A DNA stretch of 16,937 bases, taken from assembly GCA_948505485.1 (NCBI GenBank), contig CAOPQH010000022.1, positions 1 to 16,937 on the forward strand, written 5' to 3'. The stretch's first letter is position 1; each line of letters opens with the position of its first letter. The position numbers and the translations under genes are program-made. Positions 7,337-15,227 of this stretch are shown one piece after another. Below the pieces are notes generated by a model. The model saw only the letters and a program-made list of their open reading frames with translations, was not told the DNA's origin and made no database searches. This stretch comes from an uncultured Clostridia bacterium (lineage in GTDB: Bacteria > Bacillota > Clostridia > TANB77 > CAG-508).

Positions 7337-8734
7337 TTATTTTAATTTTTTTATTTGTGTACCTTCTTTACAATCTATAACTTCATATCCTTTTTCTTTT
7401 ATTATATCTCTTAATTCATCAGATTTAGCCCAATTTTTATTTTCTCTTGCAATTTTTCGTTCTTCTGCTAATTGTAAAATATCTTGTGGAATTTTTTCAT
7501 TTTTCAAATTAATTTTATTAATTTTAATTCCTAATATACTATCGAATTTATCTAATAGATTTGATACTTTAGGGCTTTTCTTTTCAAATTTTGCAACATC
7601 CCATACAAAACTCATTGCAAGTGGCATATTTAAGTCATCATTAATTGCTTTATGAAAATTTTCCTCTAATTCTATAAGTTTCTTATTATCTTCTTCTGTT
7701 ATTTCATCTATACCTTCTAAATTTACTTGATAACAGTTTCTTAATCTTTCTAAAGATTTTGCTGTTCCATCTATTCCTTCCCATGTGAAATTTAGTTTAT
7801 TTCTATAATGACATGAATAATTAAATAATCTATATACTAATGGATCATATCCTTTTTCTTTTATATCTTTTAATAAATATGCATTATTTAGACTTTTTGA
7901 CATTTTTCCACCATTTATAAGTAGATATTCTCCATGTAACCAATAATTTGCTGGTACTTTCCCACATTTACCTTTGCTTTGTGCTATTTCATTTTCATGA
8001 TGTGTTGGTATTAAATCTATTCCTCCTGTATGTATGTCAAATTGATCTCCTAAGTATTTTTGACCCATAGCTGAACATTCTATATGCCATCCAGGATAGC
8101 TTTTTCCCCAAGGACTATCCCATTTCATTAAATGATTTTCTGGTGCTTTTATCCAAACCGCAAAATCATATGGATTTCTTTTTTCTGGATCTATATCTAC
8201 TCTAGCTCCTGCTTTTTGATTATCTAAATCTAAATTTGATAATATTGGATATTTGTCTAATTTAGATATATCAAAATATATCGCTGTAGAAGTTTCATAA
8301 GCATATCCATTTTCTACTAATTTTTTTACATATTCTAACATATCTTGTATATGGTCAGTTGCTTTGCATACTATTTCTGGAGTTTCAATATTTAAATCTT
8401 GTAGATCGTTAAAAAATTTTCCAGTATAATACTCTGCAATTTCTAATGGTGATTTATTCAACTCCTTTGCTGATTTTATCATTTTGTCTTCACCTTCATC
8501 ACTATCAGAAACCAAATGTCCAACATCTGTAATATTCATTGCGTGTTTAATTTTATACCCATTGTACTTTAAAACTCTTCTTAATACATCTTGAAATATA
8601 TTAGTTCTTAAATTTCCTATTGTTGCATCTTTATATACAGTAGGACCACATGAATATATCTTAACTTCATTATTATCAATAGGTTTAAATTTCTCCTTTT
8701 GTTTTGTTAAAGTGTTATAAAAATAAATATCCAT
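7337..8734 (-). CDS. cysS: Cysteinyl-tRNA synthetase
   Basis: This 465-residue class I synthetase charges tRNA-Cys in the cytosol. All four zinc ligands that recognise cysteine are present: Cys29 (YSCGPTVY), Cys220 (WHIECSAMG), His245 and Glu249 (THHENE). The KMSKS loop is at 277-281. The first signature motif reads T-I-G-N at 38-41 (DATIGNLRT). The final Asn is common in CysRS, but the first position is Thr (codon ACA) where His is usual. NITDVGHLVSDSDEGEDKM resembles a distinct CysRS branch rather than the E. coli type. The C-terminal anticodon-binding part ends normally. A GGAG site lies 11 nt before the ATG. No T-box signature is visible in the upstream region, which instead holds a terminator and a nested palindrome. 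Confidence 0.95.
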   Translation of the reverse strand: MDIYFYNTLTKQKEKFKPIDNNEVKIYSCGPTVYKDATIGNLRTNIFQDVLRRVLKYNGYKIKHAMNITDVGHLVSDSDEGEDKMIKSAKELNKSPLEIAEYYTGKFFNDLQDLNIETPEIVCKATDHIQDMLEYVKKLVENGYAYETSTAIYFDISKLDKYPILSNLDLDNQKAGARVDIDPEKRNPYDFAVWIKAPENHLMKWDSPWGKSYPGWHIECSAMGQKYLGDQFDIHTGGIDLIPTHHENEIAQSKGKCGKVPANYWLHGEYLLINGGKMSKSLNNAYLLKDIKEKGYDPLVYRLFNYSCHYRNKLNFTWEGIDGTAKSLERLRNCYQVNLEGIDEITEEDNKKLIELEENFHKAINDDLNMPLAMSFVWDVAKFEKKSPKVSNLLDKFDSILGIKINKINLKNEKIPQDILQLAEERKIARENKNWAKSDELRDIIKEKGYEVIDCKEGTQIKKLK

Positions 8735-8825
8735 CTATTCTAACTTCATCTCCTTATAATAAGAACAAATAGTAAAGCCTTAATATTAATCATATTTTAA
8801 ACCTTTTTCTTTGGCTTTTAGTAAA

Positions 8826-8886
8826 TTTGTTCGTGTGTCAATTTTACGTACATAAAATTGCGTTGCAATTTTCGCAGACGAACAAA
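8826..8886. repeat. Nested palindromic element upstream of cysS
   Basis: Outer 9-nt arms TTTGTTCGT (8826-8834) and ACGAACAAA (8878-8886) enclose two overlapping hairpins: CAATTTTA/TAAAATTG (8839-8846 with 8853-8860) and AAAATTGC/GCAATTTT (8854-8861 with 8865-8872). The two inner hairpins share bases, so only one can form at a time. The element abuts the PBP terminator. It could be a small dispersed repeat or a folded leader element; the sequence does not decide. Confidence 0.55.
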
Positions 8887-8945
8887 AACGAGGCATGAAT
8901 AGTAATTTAAAAGGTAAAAAAATTTTTAATCATGCCTCTTTTGTT
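8881..8945 (-). terminator. Rho-independent terminator of the PBP1A gene
   Basis: GAGGCATGA (8890-8898) pairs perfectly with TCATGCCTC (8930-8938) around a 31-nt AT-rich loop. AACAAAA (8881-8887) and TTTTGTT (8939-8945) lie outside the stem, and on the minus strand the hairpin is followed by GTTTTTGTT. It starts 25 nt after the PBP stop. This is the strongest terminator in the window and separates PBP from cysS. Confidence 0.8.
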
Positions 8946-8969
8946 CTACCTCAACTTTTAATTTTATCT

Positions 8970-11549
8970 TTATTCATCTTCTTCCTTAGTTGTATTTTCT
9001 TTTTTGTCTGGTGTCGTTGTATTTGTCACTTTATTTTCATCATTAGGTTTTGTTGTATTGGTTGTGTTTTGTACTTTATTTGTATTTGTCGTATTTGTTG
9101 TATTTGTTTTATTTGTTGAGTTTGTTTTATTTGTGTTAGTATTATTTCTTGATGTATTATTTTTTTCATTTTCTGCTTTTTCTTCATCTTCTTTTTTATC
9201 TTCTTCAGGACTTTTGTGTATTTGACATACGTTTGTTGGTATTTTTCCTGTTCCATTGCCAATAGTCTTCCATAAATTTAATTGTTCTTTTGGAAGTAAA
9301 TTTGCTTTATATTTTGTCTCTTTATCAGGACAAAACTCATTAGCTAATTCTCCTGATTCTTTACAAATCTCGTAAGAGCTATGACCTTCACATGGAGATG
9401 GTAAAGCTCCTTTTGCAAATATTTCTTGATATGTCGATCCACATTTACCACTAGCTAATTGCCCAGTTGTTCTACATACAGTTGCAGTAACTATTCCACC
9501 AGGTTGTTGGAAAGATGCTTTTGGCATATCTTTATTTATTGGAGTCATTATATTATCCCATAATTGTCCTGCTGGATTTGTTCCTCCATATATTACTGTT
9601 TCTTGATCATCATATCCAAACCATGTAGCAGCTGTATAATATGGTGTAAATCCGCAAAGCCATCTATCATAATCACTATTAGTTGTTCCTGTTTTAGCCG
9701 CAACTGAAATTCCTGGTATTGCACAATATCTAGCTGTTCCACTACCACCTGTTACAGGCTCTTGTAATATAGATTTAGTTAAATAAGCAATTTCTTCTGA
9801 ACATACTCTTTCGCTTGGTTGATTTGATGTTAAAACTACATTACCAGATGCATCAACAACTTTTGTGAAAAATGTTGGTTTTGTATATACTCCATTATTT
9901 GCTATAGAAGCATATGCTCCCGCCATTTCAAGTGGACTTATTCCGTTTGTTATACCACCTATAGCTAATGACAATACTTGATCATTTTTATCATCTAAAG
10001 TTGTAATTCCCATTTTCTTTAAATATTCTATTGATTTTTTAGGAGTTAATTCAGCCATAATTTTAACAGCAGGTATGTTTTGTGATGTTTCTATAAATTG
10101 CCTTACATTTATTATTCCTTTAAATCCATTATAATTTTTAGGTTTATACTTTCCATTATCAAATTCTGTTGATGAATCATTATACATGGTCGCTGGAGTT
10201 ATTATTCCCTCTTGTAATCCTGGAACAATGTCTGAAAGTGGTTTCATAGCTGAGCCTGTTTGTCTTGTAGATTGAGTAGCTCTATTTAAGCCTCTAGATT
10301 CTGTTTTATCTCCTAATCCACCAACACATCCTACAACTTCATTTGTTGAATTATCAATTACAACCATTGCTGCTTGAGTTGTTTTAGGCGTTCCATCTTC
10401 ATTTTTATTTTTTCTAGATTTTAATATATACTTTCCTTGTTTAAATTCTTCCTGCATTAGGTTTTGGAGGTTTGTATCTTGTGTTGAATATATAGTTAAT
10501 CCACTACTATATACATAGTTTTCTGCTAACTGAGCAGATATTCCCTTTTCTTCAGCAACTTGATCTATTACTTGCTTTATTGCTGCATCTGTATGATATG
10601 AGTATATATTTCCATTTAAAGTTCCTTGCTTAAACTCAAATCCAGCATCAACTTTTGCAACTGCTTGATTATAGTCATCATTAGATTTTATATATCCTAA
10701 TTCTTTCATTTTGCTTAATACAGCTTTTGTTCTTGTTTTTATTTTCTCTGTAGGATTTGCAGTTCCATATGGATTATATGCATTTGGAGAATTATTTATC
10801 CCTGCTAAAAATGCGCATTCTGCTAAATCCAAATCTTTTGCATCTTTTGCAAAATAATACTGTGAGCCTAATTGAACTCCATAATTGTTACCACCAATGA
10901 AAAGTATATTTAAATATAATTCTAATATTTGATCTTTAGATATCATTCTTTCAACTTGATATGCTTTAGCCCATTCTTTTACTTTTCTAAAAACATCTTT
11001 TTCTTTATCTTGAGTTATATTTTTTACTAATTGCTGTGTTATTGTACTTCCTCCAAATGATGAATTACCTTTTGCTATAAATGATAATCCTGCTGCTGCT
11101 GTTCTTTTAAAATCAACACCTTTGTGCGAATAAAATCTTTCATCTTCTATTGCTACATAAGCTTTTGGTAAATAGTCTGACATTTCAGAAAGCTTCACTA
11201 CTTTTCTTCTTTCATCACCACTTAAATCTGCTATAACATTGCCTTGTTTATCTACGACTACTGAATTTGATGCAGCAATCATTAATTCATCTTTTGTTAT
11301 TTCAAATTCATCTCCAAATAATCCAAAAAACATTCCTACGACTATTCCTGCACCAATAACACATAATAATAATATTAATATAATCATTATTTTAATAAAT
11401 ATTGATAATTTAGGATGCTTGTCCTTAAATTTTATTTTCTTATTTGTTTTTAATTTTCCTTGTGCTTTTACATTATTCTTATTTTTCTTTGTTGCTTTAT
11501 TTTTACTATTTGATACTTTTTTATTCTCATCTTCACTATGTTTTGGCAT
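8970..11549 (-). CDS. Class A penicillin-binding protein (PBP1A-like) with Asn/Thr-rich tail
   Basis: This 859-residue bifunctional murein synthase polymerises lipid II and cross-links the stems outside the membrane. A basic cytoplasmic head (1-47) precedes one membrane helix (about 48-76). The GT51 domain shows the catalytic Glu in AIEDERFYSHKGVDF (E135/E137 region), GGSTITQQLVKN (166-177) and ELYLN. The transpeptidase domain has the active-site serine in TGSAMKP (S433, K436), the SxN motif in TSQNIPAVK (S489-N491) and KTGT (619-622). A Cys-containing region follows (C692, C703, C720, C729, C740, C775), as in many Firmicute homologues. From about 791 to 859 the chain is a low-complexity Asn/Thr/Lys tail ending in acidic residues, probably a disordered wall-spanning segment. 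A GGAGG site precedes the ATG. Several TATAAT-like sites lie at 11577-11592 without a good -35. It is equivalent to ponA/mrcA, but the exact orthology is uncertain. Confidence 0.95.
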   Translation of the reverse strand: MPKHSEDENKKVSNSKNKATKKNKNNVKAQGKLKTNKKIKFKDKHPKLSIFIKIMIILILLLCVIGAGIVVGMFFGLFGDEFEITKDELMIAASNSVVVDKQGNVIADLSGDERRKVVKLSEMSDYLPKAYVAIEDERFYSHKGVDFKRTAAAGLSFIAKGNSSFGGSTITQQLVKNITQDKEKDVFRKVKEWAKAYQVERMISKDQILELYLNILFIGGNNYGVQLGSQYYFAKDAKDLDLAECAFLAGINNSPNAYNPYGTANPTEKIKTRTKAVLSKMKELGYIKSNDDYNQAVAKVDAGFEFKQGTLNGNIYSYHTDAAIKQVIDQVAEEKGISAQLAENYVYSSGLTIYSTQDTNLQNLMQEEFKQGKYILKSRKNKNEDGTPKTTQAAMVVIDNSTNEVVGCVGGLGDKTESRGLNRATQSTRQTGSAMKPLSDIVPGLQEGIITPATMYNDSSTEFDNGKYKPKNYNGFKGIINVRQFIETSQNIPAVKIMAELTPKKSIEYLKKMGITTLDDKNDQVLSLAIGGITNGISPLEMAGAYASIANNGVYTKPTFFTKVVDASGNVVLTSNQPSERVCSEEIAYLTKSILQEPVTGGSGTARYCAIPGISVAAKTGTTNSDYDRWLCGFTPYYTAATWFGYDDQETVIYGGTNPAGQLWDNIMTPINKDMPKASFQQPGGIVTATVCRTTGQLASGKCGSTYQEIFAKGALPSPCEGHSSYEICKESGELANEFCPDKETKYKANLLPKEQLNLWKTIGNGTGKIPTNVCQIHKSPEEDKKEDEEKAENEKNNTSRNNTNTNKTNSTNKTNTTNTTNTNKVQNTTNTTKPNDENKVTNTTTPDKKENTTKEEDE
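8994..9180. repeat. Low-complexity DNA encoding the Asn/Thr tail
   Basis: Degenerate repeats of ATTTGT/GTATTT-type units (AAC/ACA/ACT codons on the minus strand) encode the Asn-Thr-Lys tail of the penicillin-binding protein. The array is prone to slippage, so tail length may vary between strains. Long open frames on the opposite strand here are a product of this bias. Confidence 0.7.
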
Positions 11550-11677
11550 ATATTTTCCTCCTCGTAGTTTTGTATGATTATATTATATTATACTTTTATA
11601 AAAATTAAAAGCATTTTGAATCTTTTTATTGATTATTTTTACATTTATATAAAATCATATATTATACTACTTTGTAA

Positions 11678-12538
11678 TTATATCTCTATTTTCCCATTAT
11701 TGCCATAAATTTCGCTTATTTTAACCTTATTCTCTTGTATTTCTTTTCTTATATTATTAAAGAAATCTTTTTTTAAAATATTGCTTTCAAATACTTCTTT
11801 TTTGCAATAAATATCTTCTATTTCATTATCATTATTAAACTTTATTTCATAATCATTTATTATTATTCCATTAAATCTTTTTTTATTGATTTTTATTCTA
11901 TCTTCTAAATTTACTATTATTGCACTTTCACATATATTATATTTATTTATTAATTCGTTAGGAAAATCTATATTTATAATAAATTTTGAATTTGCTAAAC
12001 TTTTTCTTTTATTATTTGATGTTGTTATTACAATTCCATTCTCATTATATAAATCCTCTTCCACCTTTTTTAATTTTTCAATATGATTTGTAACAATATT
12101 TACTCTTTTATATTCTTTTGCAAACATCTTTATATTTTCAACTAAAACATCATCAAAGAAATTGACTAAAAAAGAGACTTCAGTATTCTCTTTTATTTCT
12201 TTTTTTGCACTTAATATATATTCCATCATTTCTTTTAAAATATATCCGTATAGCCATTTTCCATCATATATTTTTATATTCTCTTTTTCTAATATTCCTA
12301 TAAAACTTTTATTTTTCTTTAACTTCTTACTTAATATAATGCCACTATTTTTTAATATCTTTTTTAATTTATTTACAATTTTTTTTACATATAATTCTGA
12401 CATTTTATTGTTTTTTAATTTAGAATATACTTCATCTAAGTCATTAGGTAATTCAATTATATTATTCTTTACCTTTATTCTTATAAATAATTTATTTATA
12501 TAACTTGTATTATTATTTTCTTTAACAAAATAGTTCAA
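11678..12538 (-). CDS. Unrecognised protein with degenerate Rossmann-like segment
   Basis: I do not recognise this 286-residue protein. It has no signal peptide or membrane helix, so it is probably cytosolic. The N-terminal third is Lys/Asn-rich and helical (residues 35-66, LDEVYSKLKNNKMSELYVKK onward). Residues 115-215 alternate strands and helices in a Rossmann-like way: VSFLVN (121-126), VNIVTN (146-151), IVITTSN (169-175), FIINIDFP (186-193) and AIIVN (206-210). The glycine-rich nucleotide loop is missing, replaced by NFFDD, so any cofactor binding is doubtful. The start is TTG; AGAGGTG lies 5 nt before it and the first in-frame ATG is 44 codons downstream. It sits between the GH18 glycosidase and the penicillin-binding protein, with gaps of 319 bp and 128 bp. 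No clear terminator separates it from the penicillin-binding protein, so partial co-transcription is possible. Confidence 0.75.
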   Translation of the reverse strand: MNYFVKENNNTSYINKLFIRIKVKNNIIELPNDLDEVYSKLKNNKMSELYVKKIVNKLKKILKNSGIILSKKLKKNKSFIGILEKENIKIYDGKWLYGYILKEMMEYILSAKKEIKENTEVSFLVNFFDDVLVENIKMFAKEYKRVNIVTNHIEKLKKVEEDLYNENGIVITTSNNKRKSLANSKFIINIDFPNELINKYNICESAIIVNLEDRIKINKKRFNGIIINDYEIKFNNDNEIEDIYCKKEVFESNILKKDFFNNIRKEIQENKVKISEIYGNNGKIEI

Positions 12539-12543
12539 AAAAA

Positions 12544-12550
12544 CACCTCT
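12544..12550 (-). promoter_or_regulatory. RBS fixing a TTG start
   Basis: AGAGGTG lies 5 nt (all T) before the TTG at 12538-12536. With no nearby ATG, it supports TTG as the true initiator of the 286-residue protein. Confidence 0.65.
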
Positions 12551-12655
12551 AAAATAATATATTTAATTTATATTATTTTTATTACAGTTTTATTAATATA
12601 TTAACAAATTAAAAAGCTTTATAACTTTATATTTATTTTTTATTAAAGAGAGTAC

Positions 12656-12689
12656 TGTTATAGGAAAATCTTTAATTTTTCCTATAACA
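12656..12689. repeat. 13-bp perfect inverted repeat
   Basis: TGTTATAGGAAAA (12656-12668) and TTTTCCTATAACA (12677-12689) flank an 8-nt loop. Neither strand has a T-run directly after the stem, so it is not a standard terminator. It lies about 120 bp upstream of the TTG-start gene. It could be an operator, a leader hairpin or a remnant repeat. Confidence 0.55.
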
Positions 12690-12757
12690 ACATAAAAGTA
12701 AGTATTAATAATATTGTTTCTGTTCTAATATTTTAAATTTAGCTTATTTTATATAGC

Positions 12758-12792
12758 AAAAAAAGATTTGTAATATTACTATTACAAATCTT
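12758..12792 (-). terminator. Rho-independent terminator of the lexA-GH18 unit
   Basis: A 12-bp perfect stem (AAGATTTGTAAT at 12763-12774 with ATTACAAATCTT at 12781-12792) has a 6-nt loop. The seven A at 12758-12764 give a U-tract on the minus strand. It starts about 65 nt after the GH18 stop codon. Confidence 0.8.
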
Positions 12793-12857
12793 ATCTAAAT
12801 TAACGCAAATATAAAGAGAAGAGTATAAATTATTTAATATTAATGCTTTCCTATTTT

Positions 12858-14516
12858 TTATTTATTTAAACTTTCTTTTATTATTGTCCACATATTTTCT
12901 GTTTCTCTATCTTTTTCCCAAGCAGCTACTCCACCTAAATTATAAGTAGAAATTAATGATAATTTTTCTTGTATTGATTTTTCGTCTTCTATCCACATTT
13001 TTCTTTGTGTTCCTTCATCATCAGTATATTCAACATAGTATTGTTTTAAAGATTCATCCCATTTTTTATCTATGCCTTCTGGTAATGTGTCATCTATTTT
13101 ATTCATATCTACAACTTTACTTGTAATTTTTCCATTTCTATCTGCCCACATTCTAGTGTAAAATGGAATTCCTAATATAATTTTCTCTGTTTCTATTTCT
13201 TCTGTTTCTATGAATTTCTTTAAGTTAGTTTCAATCCAATTATATCCAGCTGTTGTTCCTGGTTTTGTACTTGCACTACCATATTGATCATATGCCATAA
13301 ATACAATATAATCTGCAACATGTCCTATTACATTTCTATCAAAACATAATGACCAATTATCTGCTCCATCAGGTGCTGTTACATCAACTGATGTAACCAT
13401 TCCCATTTCTTTTATTCTTGGTGTAAGCTCTATTATAAACCTAGAAAACATCTGAGCATCTTCTTTTTTCATGTTCTCAAAATCTATATTAATTCCATCT
13501 AATTTATATTTAACACATACATTTACTATTTTTTCAATTAATTCTGTTCTTTTATTATAATCATTCATTATTTCAGATGTAACTTTTGTCATATCTGTTC
13601 CTGCATTCGCAACCATTGGCCATACTTTATACCCATTGTTTTTAGCCCATTTTAAATATTCTTCTCCCTCTTTACCAACATTTTCTTCAAATTCTCCTTT
13701 ATTGTTGATAGAGAAAAAAGAAGGAGATACTACGTTAATACCGTCAATTGTAGTATTTGCTCTATCTGGTGCTTTTGAATATTCAGAATAATAATCCCAT
13801 ACTAAATTAACTTTACCATTAATTTGTTTAACATCATCCATTGTTTCTCTAACTGTTACAAAATTTGTTAAACTATTTTCTTTAATATACCCTACTATTC
13901 CATCTTCAGTTCTTACTTTAGCCCAACCATTTTCTGATGAAAAATAATATACCCAATTTGACTTTTTAACTTTTTCTATAGTTAAAGAAAATGCAGTTGG
14001 TTTATGTTTAATTTTTAATTTTTTAGTAGCATATGCTTTTTTTTGCACTCGATTTAAAGAATCTATTACTATTCTGTTCGTTTTTTCAATTTTATTGATT
14101 TCTATGTCATAAACATCTGTCATTTCTGATATTGGTAAATATATAATATCATTTTCTTTTTTTATTGTTGCATATATTTGTTTATCTGCTCCATTAATAT
14201 TAATAGTTTTAGAATCAAATTTTATTGTAGCAACTTTTTTATCAGATGTAGTAATAATTTGATTATTATCTTTGTCTTCATAAATGTATATATCAAAGAA
14301 ATTTTTTATATCTGCCATTGACATATATATAGTATCATTATCGATTATTATATTTTGTTTTAATCTCTTTGTAACATTATTGTTATTTATTACTACATTT
14401 GTTGTTTTTAACTCATTACTTTTTATAATGTTTTTAATTAAAATTCCAGATATAAATATTACGATTATTACTATAATTAGTATTATCCATTTTTTATTAA
14501 TTTTTATTTTATTCAT
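12858..14516 (-). CDS. Membrane-anchored SH3 and GH18 glycoside hydrolase
   Basis: This 552-residue extracellular glycosidase is of the YaaH/YdhD/SleL-like GH18 type, which cleaves N-acetylglucosamine linkages in peptidoglycan or related glycans. One N-terminal helix (about 9-30) anchors it or acts as an uncleaved signal. Residues 45-155 resemble a copper-amine-oxidase-N type stalk domain (IYMSMADI, IIYLPISEM). A bacterial SH3 domain follows at about 159-218 (NGWAKVRTEDGIVGYI). The GH18 barrel fills 235-552, with the catalytic signature DGINIDFE (340-347, acid Glu347), VTSVDVTAPD (375-384), MAYDQYG (407-413) and GIPFYTRMW (449-457). The ATG has AGGAG 8 nt upstream. The gene starts 17 bp after lexA, so the two share a transcript that ends at the hairpin at 12758-12792. 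A role in cortex lysis, wall remodelling or chitin-like glycan turnover is possible; no sporulation genes are nearby. Confidence 0.9.
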   Translation of the reverse strand: MNKIKINKKWIILIIVIIVIFISGILIKNIIKSNELKTTNVVINNNNVTKRLKQNIIIDNDTIYMSMADIKNFFDIYIYEDKDNNQIITTSDKKVATIKFDSKTININGADKQIYATIKKENDIIYLPISEMTDVYDIEINKIEKTNRIVIDSLNRVQKKAYATKKLKIKHKPTAFSLTIEKVKKSNWVYYFSSENGWAKVRTEDGIVGYIKENSLTNFVTVRETMDDVKQINGKVNLVWDYYSEYSKAPDRANTTIDGINVVSPSFFSINNKGEFEENVGKEGEEYLKWAKNNGYKVWPMVANAGTDMTKVTSEIMNDYNKRTELIEKIVNVCVKYKLDGINIDFENMKKEDAQMFSRFIIELTPRIKEMGMVTSVDVTAPDGADNWSLCFDRNVIGHVADYIVFMAYDQYGSASTKPGTTAGYNWIETNLKKFIETEEIETEKIILGIPFYTRMWADRNGKITSKVVDMNKIDDTLPEGIDKKWDESLKQYYVEYTDDEGTQRKMWIEDEKSIQEKLSLISTYNLGGVAAWEKDRETENMWTIIKESLNK

Positions 14517-14533
14517 CAGTTGTTCTCCTAAAA

Positions 14534-15184
14534 CTATATTTTTCTAAATACACCTGCTACTTTTCCAAGTATTTCACAGTTAGGTACTATAATTGGATCC
14601 ATTGTAGAATTTTCAGGTTGCAATCTTATATGGTCTTTTTCTTTATAAAAAGTTTTAACTGTTGCTTCTTCTCCAATTAGTGCAACTACTATTTGTCCAT
14701 TATTTGCTGTGTTTTGTTTTTTTACTAATATATAATCTCCATCTAGTATACCAGCTTCTATCATACTTTCTCCTCTAACAGTAAGCATAAAGCTTTCTGA
14801 ATTACCAACAAAATCTACTGGTATTGGAAAAGTATCTGTTATATTTTCAACCGCTAATATTGGCTCTCCCGCTGTAATCTTACCTATAATAGGAACATCT
14901 ACAAGCTCTCTTTGAGTATAGAAATCCTTACTAGATTTTATTTTAGTTTCTCCTGAACCACCTTTTAATAGTTTTAATGTTCTACCTTTTTTATCTTCCT
15001 TTTTTATATACCCTTTTTCTTCTAATTTTGCTAAGTAGCCATGAACAGTAGCTGTTGATTTTAAACCTACTGCTTTACCTATTTCTCTAACTGATGGTGG
15101 ATAACCATCTGTCATAATTTGTTTTTCGATAAATTTTAATATTGCCTTTTCTCTTTTATTTATTTCTGATGCTTTTCTTGCCAT
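14534..15184 (-). CDS. lexA: LexA repressor
   Basis: This 216-residue SOS repressor binds operator DNA as a dimer and is inactivated by RecA-stimulated self-cleavage. The winged-helix domain covers about 1-72 (GYPPSVREIGKAVGLKSTATVHGYLAKLEEKGYI). The cleavage site Ala105-Gly106 (GKITAGEP) follows a linker, then the S24-type peptidase with Ser140 in RGESMIEAG and Lys177 in EATVKTFY. A frame-open extension of 20 codons begins at 15244, but GGAGTG lies 6 nt before the ATG at 15184 and the protein then starts MARKASEINKRE like known LexA, so the shorter form is chosen. A promoter with TTGACT and TATTAT precedes it. No GAAC-N4-GTTC SOS box is visible there, although a tandem TATCATAA repeat overlaps the -10. 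It is co-transcribed with the GH18 gene. Confidence 0.96.
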   Translation of the reverse strand: MARKASEINKREKAILKFIEKQIMTDGYPPSVREIGKAVGLKSTATVHGYLAKLEEKGYIKKEDKKGRTLKLLKGGSGETKIKSSKDFYTQRELVDVPIIGKITAGEPILAVENITDTFPIPVDFVGNSESFMLTVRGESMIEAGILDGDYILVKKQNTANNGQIVVALIGEEATVKTFYKEKDHIRLQPENSTMDPIIVPNCEILGKVAGVFRKI

Positions 15185-15190
15185 AAAAAT

Positions 15191-15197
15191 CACTCCT
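15191..15197 (-). promoter_or_regulatory. RBS that decides the lexA start
   Basis: AGGAGTG lies 6 nt before the ATG at 15184. The upstream in-frame ATG at 15244 overlaps the promoter -35 and lies upstream of the -10, so it would not be transcribed from this promoter. Confidence 0.75.
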
Positions 15198-15211
15198 ATT
15201 CTTATAATTTT

Positions 15212-15227
15212 TATCATAATATCATAA
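15212..15227. repeat. Tandem 8-bp repeat over the lexA -10
   Basis: TATCATAA occurs twice in direct succession (15212-15219 and 15220-15227), covering the -10 element at 15216-15221. Its position is right for an operator, but direct repeats are unlike the palindromic LexA boxes known from Firmicutes. Confidence 0.5.

Larger units (their letters stand above)
12539..12857. other. 319-bp intergenic stretch
   Basis: No gene is visible. From right to left it holds the terminator of the GH18 gene (12758-12792), a 13-bp inverted repeat (12656-12689), an AT-rich stretch with TTGTTA at about 12600 and only weak -10 matches, and the RBS of the TTG-start gene (12544-12550). No RNA gene or riboswitch is recognised. 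Confidence 0.6.

Noticed and set aside
8735..8880. T-box leader upstream of cysS
   Set aside because: No T-box signature (GGTGG-N-ACCGCG type) or typical antiterminator is visible on the minus strand; the 78 bp upstream of argS also lack one.
8826..8886. LexA/SOS box from the TGTTCG and CGAACA arms
   Set aside because: The half-sites are separated by more than 40 bp, whereas a box needs them about 4 bp apart.
8895..9119. Plus-strand open frame rich in Cys, Phe and Ile opposite the PBP tail
   Set aside because: It is the antisense reading of the low-complexity Asn/Thr region and has no ribosome binding site or plausible protein composition.
11239..11577. Plus-strand 112-residue frame over the PBP start
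   Set aside because: It lies fully opposite the signal-anchor and head of PBP1A, with no independent evidence.
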